Positions 1-7,476 of a DNA stretch of 10,257 nucleotides are shown piece after piece. This stretch comes from Ophiostoma sp. CBS 140.51 (Eukaryota > Ascomycota > Sordariomycetes > Ophiostomatales > Ophiostomataceae). Below the pieces are notes generated by a model. The model had not been told where the DNA came from. It saw only the letters and a program-made list of their open reading frames with translations, and ran no database searches. Both the position numbers and the translations under genes were made by a program. The first letter of the stretch is position 1; each line of letters opens with the position of its first letter. The stretch lies in assembly GCA_029298735.1 (NCBI GenBank), contig JANSLP010000581.1, positions 1-10,257 on the forward strand, written 5' to 3'.

Positions 1-166
1 TTTTTTCACAGTATTTTGAAAAATAAAATTTAGAAGCCTCAAAAACGGAAAGCATAGAAGATTCTTTCTAGGAAAAGAAAGACGGAGATTTCGAAAACAA
101 GAAGCATCGAACACTCTGTCGCCCCCCTCGTCTCCTCCCAAGACGTAAACAGGGCGACACCACCTC

Positions 167-184
167 AGACACCCGCGGGCGCCT
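167..184. repeat. Palindromic repeat, copy 1
   Basis: AGACACCCGCGGGCGCCT, centred on CCGCGG. It differs from the consensus AGACGCCCGCGGGCGTCT at positions 5 and 16. Copy 1 and copy 3 occupy equivalent places in the ~250 bp duplication. Confidence 0.8.
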
Positions 185-372
185 GACCTCTAGCGCAGCG
201 ACGACTAGAACACGTATTGTTTCACGTGCCGTGCCCAACGCAGTCGGTTGGGCCCACCACAGGACCTCGCGCAGCATCCAGAGCACGTGCTATATCACGT
301 GCCGTTTTGCACATTGCGGTCCAGTCCTGAGGCCAGCGGTTGACCTGGCCAGCTTGAGATTGACGTCGCCTC

Positions 373-390
373 AGACACCTGCGGCCGTCT
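373..390. repeat. Palindromic repeat, copy 2
   Basis: AGACACCTGCGGCCGTCT, a weaker copy with three changes (positions 5, 8 and 13). The preceding CCTCAGACACC is shared with copy 1. Confidence 0.65.
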
Positions 391-417
391 CGCACGCCAC
401 GTGTGGCGCGCAGCCTC

Positions 418-435
418 TGTCGCCCGCGGGTGTCT
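418..435. repeat. Palindromic repeat, copy 3
   Basis: TGTCGCCCGCGGGTGTCT. It shares GTCGCCCGCGGG with copies 7 and 13, suggesting a subfamily with T at position 3. Confidence 0.75.
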
Positions 436-584
436 GACTTTTGGCGCAGCAGCTGGAACACGTGCTGTGGCACGTGCCGTGACCAATGCGGTCGGTTGGA
501 CCCCACACGTCCCGTGGTGGCGATCTCTCGCTCTGGTTGCGTGAAGCACAATCTACACCACCGGTAGAAGGACGACACGTCCAC

Positions 585-602
585 AGACGCCCGCGGGCGT
601 CT
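585..602. repeat. Palindromic repeat, copy 4 (perfect)
   Basis: AGACGCCCGCGGGCGTCT, a perfect 18-bp palindrome identical to the consensus of the set, followed 12 bp later by a CACGTG site. Confidence 0.9.
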
Positions 603-1039
603 CAGCGAGCAGACACGTGACAATCGAAGCCAGCGGCCAGGGCAGACCGCGAGGCGAGGCGCGCTAGGGCACGGAAAAATGATGGCCGAGCCAATCAAAT
701 GAGGCCAGGATGCAAACGGGTGGAAAGGGACTAGCGCATTCGTTTGCCAGACAGGGGGTCGCCCGCTAAGGTACATCAACCAACCGCGTGTTAAGCTGCT
801 CGTTGGCGCCAGGGGTTCCCATTTCACCACCGAATGCAGTAAGAAACGAAGAAAGCCAACGGACAATCCGAGCACGTCGAGTTTACATGACCATGTACCA
901 CGGCGAGAGACGTCAAAGAAACAGCAAACCGAACAAAGCCCACAAGACGAAAATGAAATGCCAAAAAAAAAAAACGAACATCCCGAATGCGGACAAGCCT
1001 GCTCAAACGAAAAATACTACAGACAACCCCGCCACCATC

Positions 1040-1210
1040 GCATCGACTTCTTCACTCTTCCATCGCTCCTTCCTCCCACCTCACTTTCACGCATCGCGCA
1101 ACAACCACGACCTTCCCAACGCACCAGGTACGTCGAGCCTAGATGGACACCCGCGCGCATGCACTCGTCTCTTTCGCTGCATGTCGTTTCCCTTCCTGTC
1201 TCCGCGCGCG
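1040..1210 (+). promoter_or_regulatory. Probable core promoter/start region of the SNF2 gene
   Basis: Pyrimidine-rich stretches at about 1047-1093 and 1163-1203 are followed by A/C-rich sequence up to the probable 5'UTR intron. CT-rich tracts just upstream of transcription starts are common in filamentous fungi. There is no clear TATA box. This is inferred from composition only. Confidence 0.3.
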
Positions 1211-1406
1211 GTCAAGTGAGCTACAAAAGAGCAGAAGGCACAGCGACGCAGCAGTCACAGCGACACAAAAACAAAAGCACGAAAACTGACAGCACGCAAC
1301 GCAGCGCGCAGCAGACCAATCGATGGCTCGCCTTCCCCACACGCACGCACAAGTCCCATGCTAGCAACGAGACGAGCAACAACAAGCACAAAGCACAAAG
1401 CAAGAG

Positions 1407-1571
1407 GTAAGAACACCCCATGGATCTACAGGGCGGAGGAAAGGCGGGGCGCGACGAGATGCGAGAAACAGCCGCGTCTCTCGCAGACGCCTGCGGGCGT
1501 CTAACCATTCCATTCACCCGCCCCCACGCTCCCTCCTTCCATTGGACAGACCCGGCACTAACGACAAGCAG
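1407..1571 (+). other. Probable 5'UTR intron of the SNF2 gene
   Basis: A strong donor AAGAG/GTAAGA lies at 1407, a branch point CACTAAC at 1556-1562, and an acceptor CAG ends at 1571, all upstream of the start codon at 1603. Removal would delete the in-frame upstream ATG at 1420 and the palindrome at 1485-1502. This would explain why a palindrome, otherwise absent from coding DNA, appears in an open frame here. The evidence is splice signals only, and the acceptor could instead be AAG at 1568. Confidence 0.5.
1485..1502. repeat. Palindromic repeat, copy 5 (probable 5'UTR intron)
   Basis: AGACGCCTGCGGGCGTCT, followed by AA. There is one change, at the CpG of positions 8-9. It sits inside the probable 5'UTR intron of the SNF2 gene. 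Confidence 0.85.
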
Positions 1572-1602
1572 ACACGACCAAACGACCAAGCGCGGCGACA
1601 AC

Positions 1603-4123
1603 ATGGCACCGAAACGCAAGGTTGTCAATCCGAGTGCCGCGACGACGGCGAAGAAGACCAAGACGAGCGGCCCAGCCTACGTCGTCCCAGCCCAAGCCAC
1701 CATTGCCGACGCCAACGGCGACCAAGTCCCAAACACGTTCAACTACGGGCATGTTCTCGAAGAGTCGGGCCTCCCCAAACCTCCTTGGTACCGCCGACCT
1801 TGGCAGCTCAGCGCGACCGAGCCGACCGACGAGGAGAAGGAGGAGTTCGAGGCTCGACGCGGGGAGCTGGCCAAGGCACACGCACTTCAGCCACTCAAAG
1901 AGACGATCCTGTGCTTGGAGCGCTTCGACGGAAAGGTCGACAACCTAGGCAAGGTTGCCGGTTACCTGGGGTTCGCGACCACGCCAGACCTCTCCACGTA
2001 CCTCGATACGGAATGTAAGTTGGACCCCTTCTCTTTCTCGCGTCCCTTTGCCGCACCCCACCCCTGCCCTCAAAGCACGTGATGAGGCACGCGCAGGCCA
2101 CGCAGGCCGCCTTTTAGACACCCGTGGGCTTCTAAACGAAGGGCGCCTGTGCTGGGGTCCACGGGTGTGGCGTCGAGGCCAAGCGACCAGTCGCCCGCGG
2201 GCGTCTGAACGTGAATGCCCACACCTCGCCCCCCCCCTCTTCTCTGCACCCCACCCCCATGCCGTGGAGAGCCCGAGTCGCTAACAAAGCACCACGACAG
2301 GCGCGAGAATTCTCAAGCCCTTCGCCCACGCACGCGCCAACAACTGGCCCTCGACGACAACAGGCAAGACGGCACCGCGGACGGCCTTTTTGGAGCTCCT
2401 GGCTCGTCTTCCTCGTCTAGACGGTCTGTCCGCCGCCCTGGCGGCCGCTCAGCCGTCCCAGCTACCTACCATCCCCGAAACGTTGTGCAAGGAGAACAGC
2501 CAATCGACGACCAATGACAACGCCGGGCTGCTGCTCGCGGCGGCCTATCTCCTCCTCGTCCATTCCACCAACGGCGTGGACGAGATGGACGAGGAGGAGA
2601 AGGCGCGCAACCCAGACGCGACGGCCGCGCCACTGTACAACAAGCACGCCGCCGGCACGCCTGGCACGACGATGGCGTATGCGCACGAGGACTGGAACCG
2701 GTGCTACGTCGCGGCACGTGCCTACCTGCAGCGCCGGGTCGACACGAAACCAGTGCTGCTCGCCGTCCGGGGTGCGAAATCCAACCGGCCGACCCCTGTC
2801 CCCTACGCGCGCGCCGACGAAGTCGCCGACATCCTTGGCTCGCGTCACGCCAACGTGGTGATGCGCAACGTCGTGGGCAGGGACTACCTCGAGGTGCTCT
2901 GCAAGCACGTGCGCACACGCCAGCCCAAGCAGCTGACGCCCAGCTTCTTCTATGCCATGAACCCGAACCACGACATCGACCTCGACGACGACGCAACCGC
3001 CGTGGCCATCATCCAGACCGTCCAGGCCATGGGCAAAGCCGCCAAAGCCCGCGCCTACGGCAAACGAAAACAGGACATATGGACGCGAGACACCCGGGAG
3101 CCACTGGACATGACGACGATCACGAAGCTCGGGGAGTACGCCAGCCTCCTGGCGGACCAGGCCACCTTTCCCGCCATTCAGCGCAGCGCCCCCCTCGACA
3201 ACTTTGCCCGGCGCCTCGTGAACCACACGCACCTGGCCGAAGAGGCCCTTCGAGCCAGCAGCGACCACGACGCAGCCGCCGAGGACGGGGCCGCCGCCGC
3301 GGTCGACAAGGACCCAACGGCGGCCGCCCTGGAGGCCGCCACCCTCAACGCCAACACGATCGCCCAGGTGCTGAACGAGAGCGAGTCCGCCTACGTCGGC
3401 TTCGAGCAGGCGCTGCAGACGTGCGGCTTTGGCGACTACGAGGTGGGCAAGGCGTACAAGGTGAAGGGCGCCGATGGCGTCGAGACGGAAATCAAGCCGC
3501 ATCAGATCGTGGACGCCGCCACGATCGTGGAACGCACCGACGGCCCCCTTGCGAGTGTCCTCCTGGCCAACGAGACGGGGACGGGCAAGACGGCGACCTA
3601 CGCTGTCGCGATCCGCGCCGCCCAGCACGCACTGACGACCAAGCGCGACGGCGGGCAGCCCGTTGAGTTCCTGCCCCACCTCGTCGTGGTGCCAGCAGCG
3701 ACCATTGGGCAGACGTTCGAGGAGCTCGAGCGGTTTGCCGGGGCGGAGTACACGGTGAAGGTCTACTATGGCTCGGCGAAGGCCATTGCCGAGCCTTCGG
3801 AGGCGCGCCTCAAGGCCGCCACGCTGAGCTCCGAGCAGTGGAAGACAGCCCTCGCCGCTGCGGTGGCGCCCGGTGCCAAGCAGACAGAAAAGGTACGAAC
3901 GATTCAGACGCCCGCGGGTGTCCAATGTCCCCCACCTCCTCCTCCACACCAAGCGTCCCATGGCTAACACGAGGCGAACAGACCGGCCGATTGATCCTCC
4001 TGACCTCCTACACGACCATGACGCGCCGGCAACTGGAGCTCTACCACAAGCCAGCCGACGACGGAGCGCCCGTGACCGTTGTCCCGACGGGCAAGCCCGC
4101 TGCAAAGAAGGCCGCTCCCCAGA

Positions 4124-4154
<31 letters not shown>

Positions 4155-6126
4155 AGACGACGAGGCTGGCCGAGAATACCACCTCCTCGGGCGGCTCAAA
4201 GCGCCGGTCGACACCATCAAGTTCAACTGCGTGATTTTCGACGAGTGTCAGCTCGTCCGGCGCCCCTTGTCGACCTTCGGCTGGCTGGCCAGAAAGGTGC
4301 TCAAGACGCGCCTGATCTTTGCGTCGGCCACACCGTTCTTGAACCGAATCAAGGACATCAAGGGCATCTTGACCATCCTGTCGGAACACGCCCAGATCAA
4401 GTTTGACGTGCCGTCGGTCGGCCCAGCGGCGGCGCGCCTGCTCGAAGACGACTACGACCCAAGCGAAGACGTGGACGGCTTCGGCGAGCTGTTCAGCGCA
4501 GAGCGCCTCCACGAGGCACCCGGCCTCGCGGCTGTCCAGGCCGACTTTCTCCAGACAGGCAAGAGGTGGTGGACGGCCAACGCGCAAGTGGTCTTGACAG
4601 CAGGGCAGAACGCCGGCTGGGACGCCGCATTTCTCACCGGCCCGCTCAAGCAGGCCCTGCGCCTCCTGCAACTGCGGCGCAGCATGAAGACGCCTGTTGT
4701 GTTGCCTGGAGGCGCCCGTGTCGTGGCTGGCGCAGACCTGCCGCCGTACGCCATCACCACGCTGGTGGTCCGCCACAAGAGCCTGCTCGGCGGCCTCGTC
4801 AGCGATGCGTCCAACCGGGCCCTCCAGAACCGCCTTGGCGCGCCACCCAACGCAACCGCCGCCTCGACCACGACGCCCGCGGCGGCCCTGCCCACCCCAG
4901 GCACGACGCCAGGCCCCAGGACGCCAGGCCCCAGCACGCCCGCCACGGTGCCTGCGGCCGACCAAGGCAGGCTGGACCATCGAGCCCTGTCCCTGGTTGC
5001 GTTCGACGCTGCGTGTGCCCACATCCTGGCGACGTTCAAGACGCGCAAAGACCCGGCGCTCGGCATACAGCAGACGGCCAAAGTGCGCTTCGCTGGCAGC
5101 GGCGGCGCGCTTCGCTGGCTGTACGAGCTGACGCTGGTCGACGTCCTGGCCATCCCGCCCTGTGGCCGGCTCGAGGCCATTGCCTGGGTCCTGCGCAGCT
5201 CGCCGGTGCTCTGCAAGGTGATAGAGCTGGCAGCGTGCTACAAACGAGACAGCAAACCGTTCCTCGTCATGGTCGACCAGATTTGGTCGCATGAGTACGT
5301 GACCCCCCCCCCCCCCCCCCCTTCCTCCTCTCCCCTCCCATCGTACTAACGCGCCGCCCTGCGACTAGGATCGTCACCCAACTGCTCCAAGAGATGGGTC
5401 TTCGCGTCGAGACAATCCGCGCGGACGACAGCCCTACCGACCGGCGCATCGCGGTGAAAAACTTCAACGACCCCGATGCGCGCGTCGACGCCTTCGTCAC
5501 CTCGATGACCCTCTCGTCGTTCGGGCTCAACCTCCACCACAACTGCGCCCATGGGATTGTCGTCCAGCTGCCGTGGAGTCTCAACACGGTCCAGCAGGCC
5601 GTCGGTCGCCTTGTGCGAATCGGCCAGTCGCGCGAGGTCCAGTGGTCCCTTGTCGTGCAGGACGGCTCGTACATGAACCTCCAAGAGGAGCGGCTCAACG
5701 GGAAGTGGGCCAAGCAACTGCTCACCACGCTGCCCCTCCCAGACCATGTCCGCGGCAAGGCCGCCGAGCTCGTTGCGTACGAGGTGGCCCGGCAGTACTG
5801 GGGGAGCCCGTTCAACCGATACAGCTGGCGCGTGCGCGCCCCCCGCAGCGTCGATGCGTACCAGACAGAGGAGCAGGCCAGGCTCGGGGCCTTTCTCACC
5901 GACGTGGCGGCTGCCGTGGTGGATGCGGACGGCCCAGACGGCTCGGGCGGCGACTCCGTCGGCAGCCAGATTGTCGCCCTCCTTGACAAGATCAACTCGG
6001 TGGACCTGTACGACGTCTACCTGAAGCTGCCAGGGCGGGCCGATACAGCGGCGAAGGTGCTCGCCGCGCTCCAAGCCTTTGACGACGACAACGACGATGA
6101 CGACAACGACAACGACGACGACGACG

Positions 6127-6169
<43 letters not shown>

Positions 6170-6647
6170 TAACGATAAGGACGACAACGACGATAAGGAC
6201 GATAAGGACGACAACGACGACAACGACGACAAGGGCGATAGAGGCAATGGAGGGGATAGTGGAGACGAAGGTAATACAGGCGGTGGGCCTCCTGGACGAA
6301 GCGACAAAAAGGGCAAGGGGAAAGCCAAGGCCAAAGACAAGGCCAAAGGCAAGGAGCCCGCCCAGACCACCCGCCGTGTAACGCGTTCAGTAAAACAGAC
6401 GGCGCCCGACACGCCCACGCAGACCCTTCGGGCGGCTGCCTCGTCCACGAGCCCTACACCGTCTACGCGTCGACAGGGCGCTGTGCAGCGTCAGTCCAAG
6501 TCGCTCTACAAGACGCCGGCCCTCGCTGTCAGCAGCGACGAAGAGATGGAGGACGTGGAAGACGCGACTGGGTCGAGGGGCGGCTCGGGCAGTGTGGCCG
6601 CCACTGGCGAGACGAGGGAGGAGTCCAGCGTGGGCCCTAGTCAATAA
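1603..6647 (+). CDS. SNF2-type helicase/ATPase, four exons, 1531 aa
   Basis: CDS is join(1603..2014, 2301..3892, 3982..5294, 5369..6647); the lengths sum to 4596 nt, exactly 1532 codons. All core helicase motifs are present: Q-like KPHQ (536-539), Walker A GTGKT (564-568), Ia LVVVPAAT (from 598), Ib LLTSYTTM (674-681), DECQ (755-758), SATP (783-786), IV FLVMVDQ (from 1095), V SSFGLNL (1155-1161) and VI QQAVGRLVRIGQ (1181-1192, R1186 and R1189). RIGQ and DECQ resemble SNF2 remodelers rather than RecQ. It probably uses ATP to translocate on DNA and move protein-DNA complexes in the nucleus; substrate unknown. The N terminus is Lys-rich (MAPKRK), possibly an NLS. Oddities are an Asp run at 717-729 between motifs Ib and II, a Pro/Thr/Ala linker near 959-999, a long gap between SATP and motif IV, and an Asp/Asn tract (1344-1395) followed by a Lys/Gly/Ala tail. 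The ATG at 1603 has context AACATGG, and the ATG at 1420 falls in a probable 5'UTR intron. The SNF2 call is firm; the biological role is unknown. Confidence 0.9.
2116..2133. repeat. Palindromic repeat, copy 6 (intron 1)
   Basis: AGACACCCGTGGGCTTCT, flanked so that the palindrome extends outward as TTTAGA...TCTAAA. Changes are at positions 5, 10 and 15. It lies inside intron 1 of the SNF2 gene. Confidence 0.75.
2189..2206. repeat. Palindromic repeat, copy 7 (intron 1)
   Basis: AGTCGCCCGCGGGCGTCT, a single change at position 3, inside intron 1 and 55 bp after copy 6. Confidence 0.85.
3893..3981 (+). other. Intron 2 of the SNF2 gene (89 nt)
   Basis: The donor is GTACGA at 3893, the branch point GGCTAACAC at about 3962-3970, and the acceptor AACAG ends at 3981. 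It is a phase-0 intron, and splicing joins ...KQTEK to TGRLILLTSY, rebuilding helicase motif Ib. Retention would lead to an early stop near 3967. A palindrome copy lies inside at 3906-3923. Confidence 0.9.
3906..3923. repeat. Palindromic repeat, copy 8 (intron 2)
   Basis: AGACGCCCGCGGGTGTCC, 13 bp after the donor of intron 2 of the SNF2 gene. Changes are at positions 14 and 18. Confidence 0.85.
4126..4164 (+). repeat. GAC repeat encoding an Asp run inside the ATPase lobe
   Basis: Consecutive GAC codons with two GAA/GAG codons encode nine Asp residues and then EDDE (residues 717-729). The run lies between motif Ib and the DECQ motif of the SNF2 protein, so it should form a surface loop on the first ATPase lobe. 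Confidence 0.9.
5295..5368 (+). other. Intron 3 of the SNF2 gene (74 nt), with a C19 run
   Basis: The donor is GTACGT at 5295, the branch point a perfect TACTAAC at 5344-5350, and the acceptor ACTAG ends at 5368. Only this donor keeps phase: GA from exon 3 plus G from exon 4 makes a Glu codon, which joins motif IV to the rest of the C-terminal lobe. The nearby GT at 5299 would break the frame. The intron carries 19 consecutive C bases at 5303-5321. Retention would give a poly-Pro tail and a stop before motifs V and VI. Confidence 0.92.
6081..6236 (+). repeat. GAC/GACAAC microsatellite encoding an Asp/Asn tract
   Basis: An imperfect trinucleotide and hexanucleotide repeat within exon 4 of the SNF2 gene (GAC, AAC, GAT, AAG units; the purest GACAAC run is about 6128-6167). 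It encodes an acidic low-complexity segment of Asp, Asn and scattered Lys at residues 1344-1395. Such tracts expand and contract by slippage, so its length is probably polymorphic. Confidence 0.9.
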
Positions 6648-7405
6648 GGCATTGCTTCGACGTTTGCTTGTGTTTTTTTGTTTTTTGTTTTTTTGTGTTG
6701 TCTTATTTTATTCGCCCTCCTTTCTGAGGCGAGACGGACGGTTTGTTTGTGTCTGCTTTCTTCTCCTTTTTCCTTTTCTTCTGTACTAGTTTCCGAGGCG
6801 AGGATAGCCGATGGACGCCCGCGGGGGTCTATCTTTCATAAAGCAGCTCGTAATGCCTACAAGGGGCGATCCTACCCTTTTGCGTTTTTCAAATACAAGA
6901 CTTGTTTTCTTCCAGCACAGGAGTAATCCACATACGACCTAGTTGGGAGGCAGCCCGCCCCGTTTCATTTTAACACGCTTACGAGTCGTTCAATCTCACA
7001 GAAAGACGGAAAAGGCGAGACGAAAGTCGTAGGTGAGACGATGTCGGACAATTCCATCCGGTGTATCGAGGCCACAACAATAGCCACCGTGTCAAGCGTA
7101 GTGGATCTCTTTTTTTCCCCTCTCATTTCCGCGATACGACATACAATTCCCCTTTCCCCTTTTCCGTCTTCCGTCGACAAGGTAGATCAATAACGATCAA
7201 CAAGAAAGAGGGTCGACCTACGCAAGAACAGGCAGGGGCCTGTCTGGCAAGCGCAGCCGGCCGCTCCCCCTACCCCCGCTGGTTTTCGTCTTGCAAAAAG
7301 ACAGAAATTAGACGAAAATGAACCAAGAAACAGACCAGCCGCCCACTGCACGCCAGAGTCTACCGCGACCACGAGCCCACGACAACACAACGATCGAACG
7401 ACACG
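6648..7405. other. Intergenic region between SNF2 gene and 487-aa gene
   Basis: Positions 6660-6790 are T-rich and likely form the 3'UTR and poly(A) region of the SNF2 gene, with AT-rich stretches such as TTATTTTATT near 6701. There is no perfect AATAAA; CATAAAG occurs near 6838. A palindrome lies at 6813-6830. A pyrimidine-rich tract at about 7108-7170 probably belongs to the promoter of the next gene. I see no gene here. Confidence 0.55.
6813..6830. repeat. Palindromic repeat, copy 9 (3' of SNF2 gene)
   Basis: GGACGCCCGCGGGGGTCT followed by A, 165 bp after the SNF2 stop codon. Changes are at positions 1 and 14. It may lie in the 3'UTR. Confidence 0.8.
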
Positions 7406-7476
7406 ATGGTCGGCCTGCCCTACAGCGACGACGAGCACCGCACTGCGCGGAGAACCGTCAAGACAGCGATCCATAA
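7318..7476 (+). other. Upstream ORF overlapping the start of the 487-aa gene
   Basis: An ATG at 7318 with A at position -3 opens a 52-codon frame that runs past the main start at 7406 and stops at TAA 7474-7476. The peptide is low-complexity and unlikely to be a functional protein. If the transcript begins upstream of 7318, it should reduce translation of the main frame. If transcription begins between 7321 and 7405, it is irrelevant. Confidence 0.35.

Larger units (their letters stand above)
162..510. repeat. Decayed tandem duplication, period about 250 bp
   Basis: Sequence at about 166-255 (palindrome, CTGAC, GCGCAGC, AACACGT, CACGTGCCGTG, GTCGGTTGG) recurs at about 417-503 with the same order of elements. 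The offset is 251 bp at the palindrome and 248 bp at GTCGGTTGG. A third partial copy starts near 284 (CACGTG, CACGTGCCGT, TGCGGTC). Divergence is high, so the duplication is old or the block has mutated fast. Confidence 0.65.
223..619. promoter_or_regulatory. Cluster of seven CACGTG E-box sites
   Basis: CACGTG occurs at 223-228, 284-289, 296-301, 398-403, 459-464, 471-476 and 614-619. Two pairs form inverted units of the type CACGTGCtatatCACGTG (284-301) and CACGTGCtgtgGCACGTG (459-476). CACGTG is the classic site of bHLH factors such as the Cbf1/Pho4 class. The cluster lies about 1-1.4 kb upstream of the SNF2 start and may simply be part of a repeat that was duplicated. Confidence 0.5.
1..1602. 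other. Upstream intergenic region, no convincing gene
   Basis: The first ~115 bases are AT-rich and purine-rich, with no recognisable gene end. Positions about 160-620 are a decayed duplication block with palindromes and CACGTG sites. Positions 620-1040 are ordinary sequence with a CCAAT box at 691-695. Positions 1040-1210 are rich in C and T. Positions 1221-1400 are rich in A and C, as in fungal 5' leaders. Open frames here (for example 788-1219 and 958-1410) are low-complexity and show no protein-like pattern. Confidence 0.6.
2015..2300 (+). other. Intron 1 of the SNF2 gene (286 nt)
   Basis: The donor is GTAAGT at 2015, the branch point GCTAAC at about 2279-2284, and the acceptor ACAG ends at 2300. 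Removal joins exon 1 (phase 1) to exon 2 in frame, creating a Cys codon at residue 138. The in-frame TAA at 2282 shows that exon 2 cannot extend further upstream. The intron is long for a fungus and holds two palindrome copies (2116-2133, 2189-2206) plus a degenerate third around 2153-2170. An alternative acceptor at 2363 also keeps phase and would drop 21 residues, but it lies about 80 nt from the branch point and is less likely. Confidence 0.85.

Noticed and set aside
788..1410. Two + strand open frames (788-1219, 958-1410) as genes
   Set aside because: Low-complexity, no recognisable pattern, and they run through CT-rich promoter-like and A/C-rich leader-like sequence.
1420..1602. Upstream ATG at 1420 as the SNF2 start
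   Set aside because: It falls inside a probable 5'UTR intron and would place a palindrome in coding sequence, which happens nowhere else. ATG 1603 has a better context and begins with a Lys-rich segment.
4861..4900. GACGCCCGCGG inside exon 3 as a palindrome copy
   Set aside because: Only the left arm and centre match. The right side continues as CGGCCCTG, and the segment encodes the Pro/Thr/Ala linker.
2462..5292. Long open frames on the - strand (2462-4105 and 3964-5292)
   Set aside because: They lie opposite the SNF2 exons, cross its splice sites, and give Arg/Val/Gly-rich sequence with no domain. Strong GC bias at third codon positions of the + strand keeps the opposite strand free of stops.
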